Positions 5,470 to 5,476 of a DNA stretch of 5,476 nt are shown piece by piece; the stretch's first letter is position 1; every line of letters begins with the position of its first letter. A model generated the notes under the pieces. It was not told the DNA's origin. It was given only the letters and a program-made list of their open reading frames with translations, and ran no database searches. This stretch comes from UBA4716 sp002438865 (GTDB lineage: Bacteria > Bacillota > Clostridia > UBA1381): the NCBI GenBank assembly GCA_937907325.1, contig CALERO010000006.1, positions 1 through 5,476 of the forward strand, written 5' to 3'. A program made the position numbers and the translations under genes.

Positions 5470-5476
5470 GAACTAT

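Overview
This window looks like ordinary chromosomal DNA from a low-to-mid-GC Gram-positive anaerobe of the Clostridia. The evidence is a surface protein with S-layer homology (SLH) repeats behind a short signal peptide, sigma-A-type promoters close to consensus, strong AGGAGA/AAAGGA ribosome binding sites, and clostridial-type protein sequences. I cannot name a species. No tRNA, rRNA, CRISPR array, insertion sequence, phage gene or known riboswitch is visible.

Layout, left to right. Positions 1-1087 (minus) are the N-terminal 362 codons of an SLH-domain surface protein that runs off the left edge. Positions 1088-1314 are an AT-rich divergent intergenic region with one well-formed promoter for each flanking gene. 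Positions 1315-3285 (plus) encode a complete FtsH membrane AAA+ zinc protease with a GTG start. It overlaps by 4 nt a 109-codon XRE-family DNA-binding protein (3282-3611), so the two form a translationally coupled pair. Positions 3612-3708 hold a consensus promoter, an imperfect 10-bp dyad around its -10 box, and an intrinsic terminator, all ahead of the next gene. Positions 3709-4476 (plus) encode a TIM-barrel sugar isomerase/epimerase (AP-endonuclease-2 superfamily). Positions 4477-4548 hold a long hairpin that can terminate both converging genes. Positions 4549-5415 (minus) encode a class II zinc-dependent ketose-bisphosphate aldolase.

How the genes fit together: FtsH performs membrane-protein quality control, and its co-translated XRE protein is a plausible local regulator. 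The epimerase and the aldolase both handle ketose-type sugars and end tail to tail, which suggests but does not prove a shared sugar-use role.

The least ordinary part is the 97-bp gap at 3612-3708. A near-perfect promoter fires straight into a terminator hairpin that lies before the epimerase start codon, and a dyad straddles the promoter just downstream of the XRE gene. That fits an attenuated or repressor-controlled leader, or a very short RNA. The rest of the window reads as conserved housekeeping or surface-protein content, and I see no convincing new multi-gene system.
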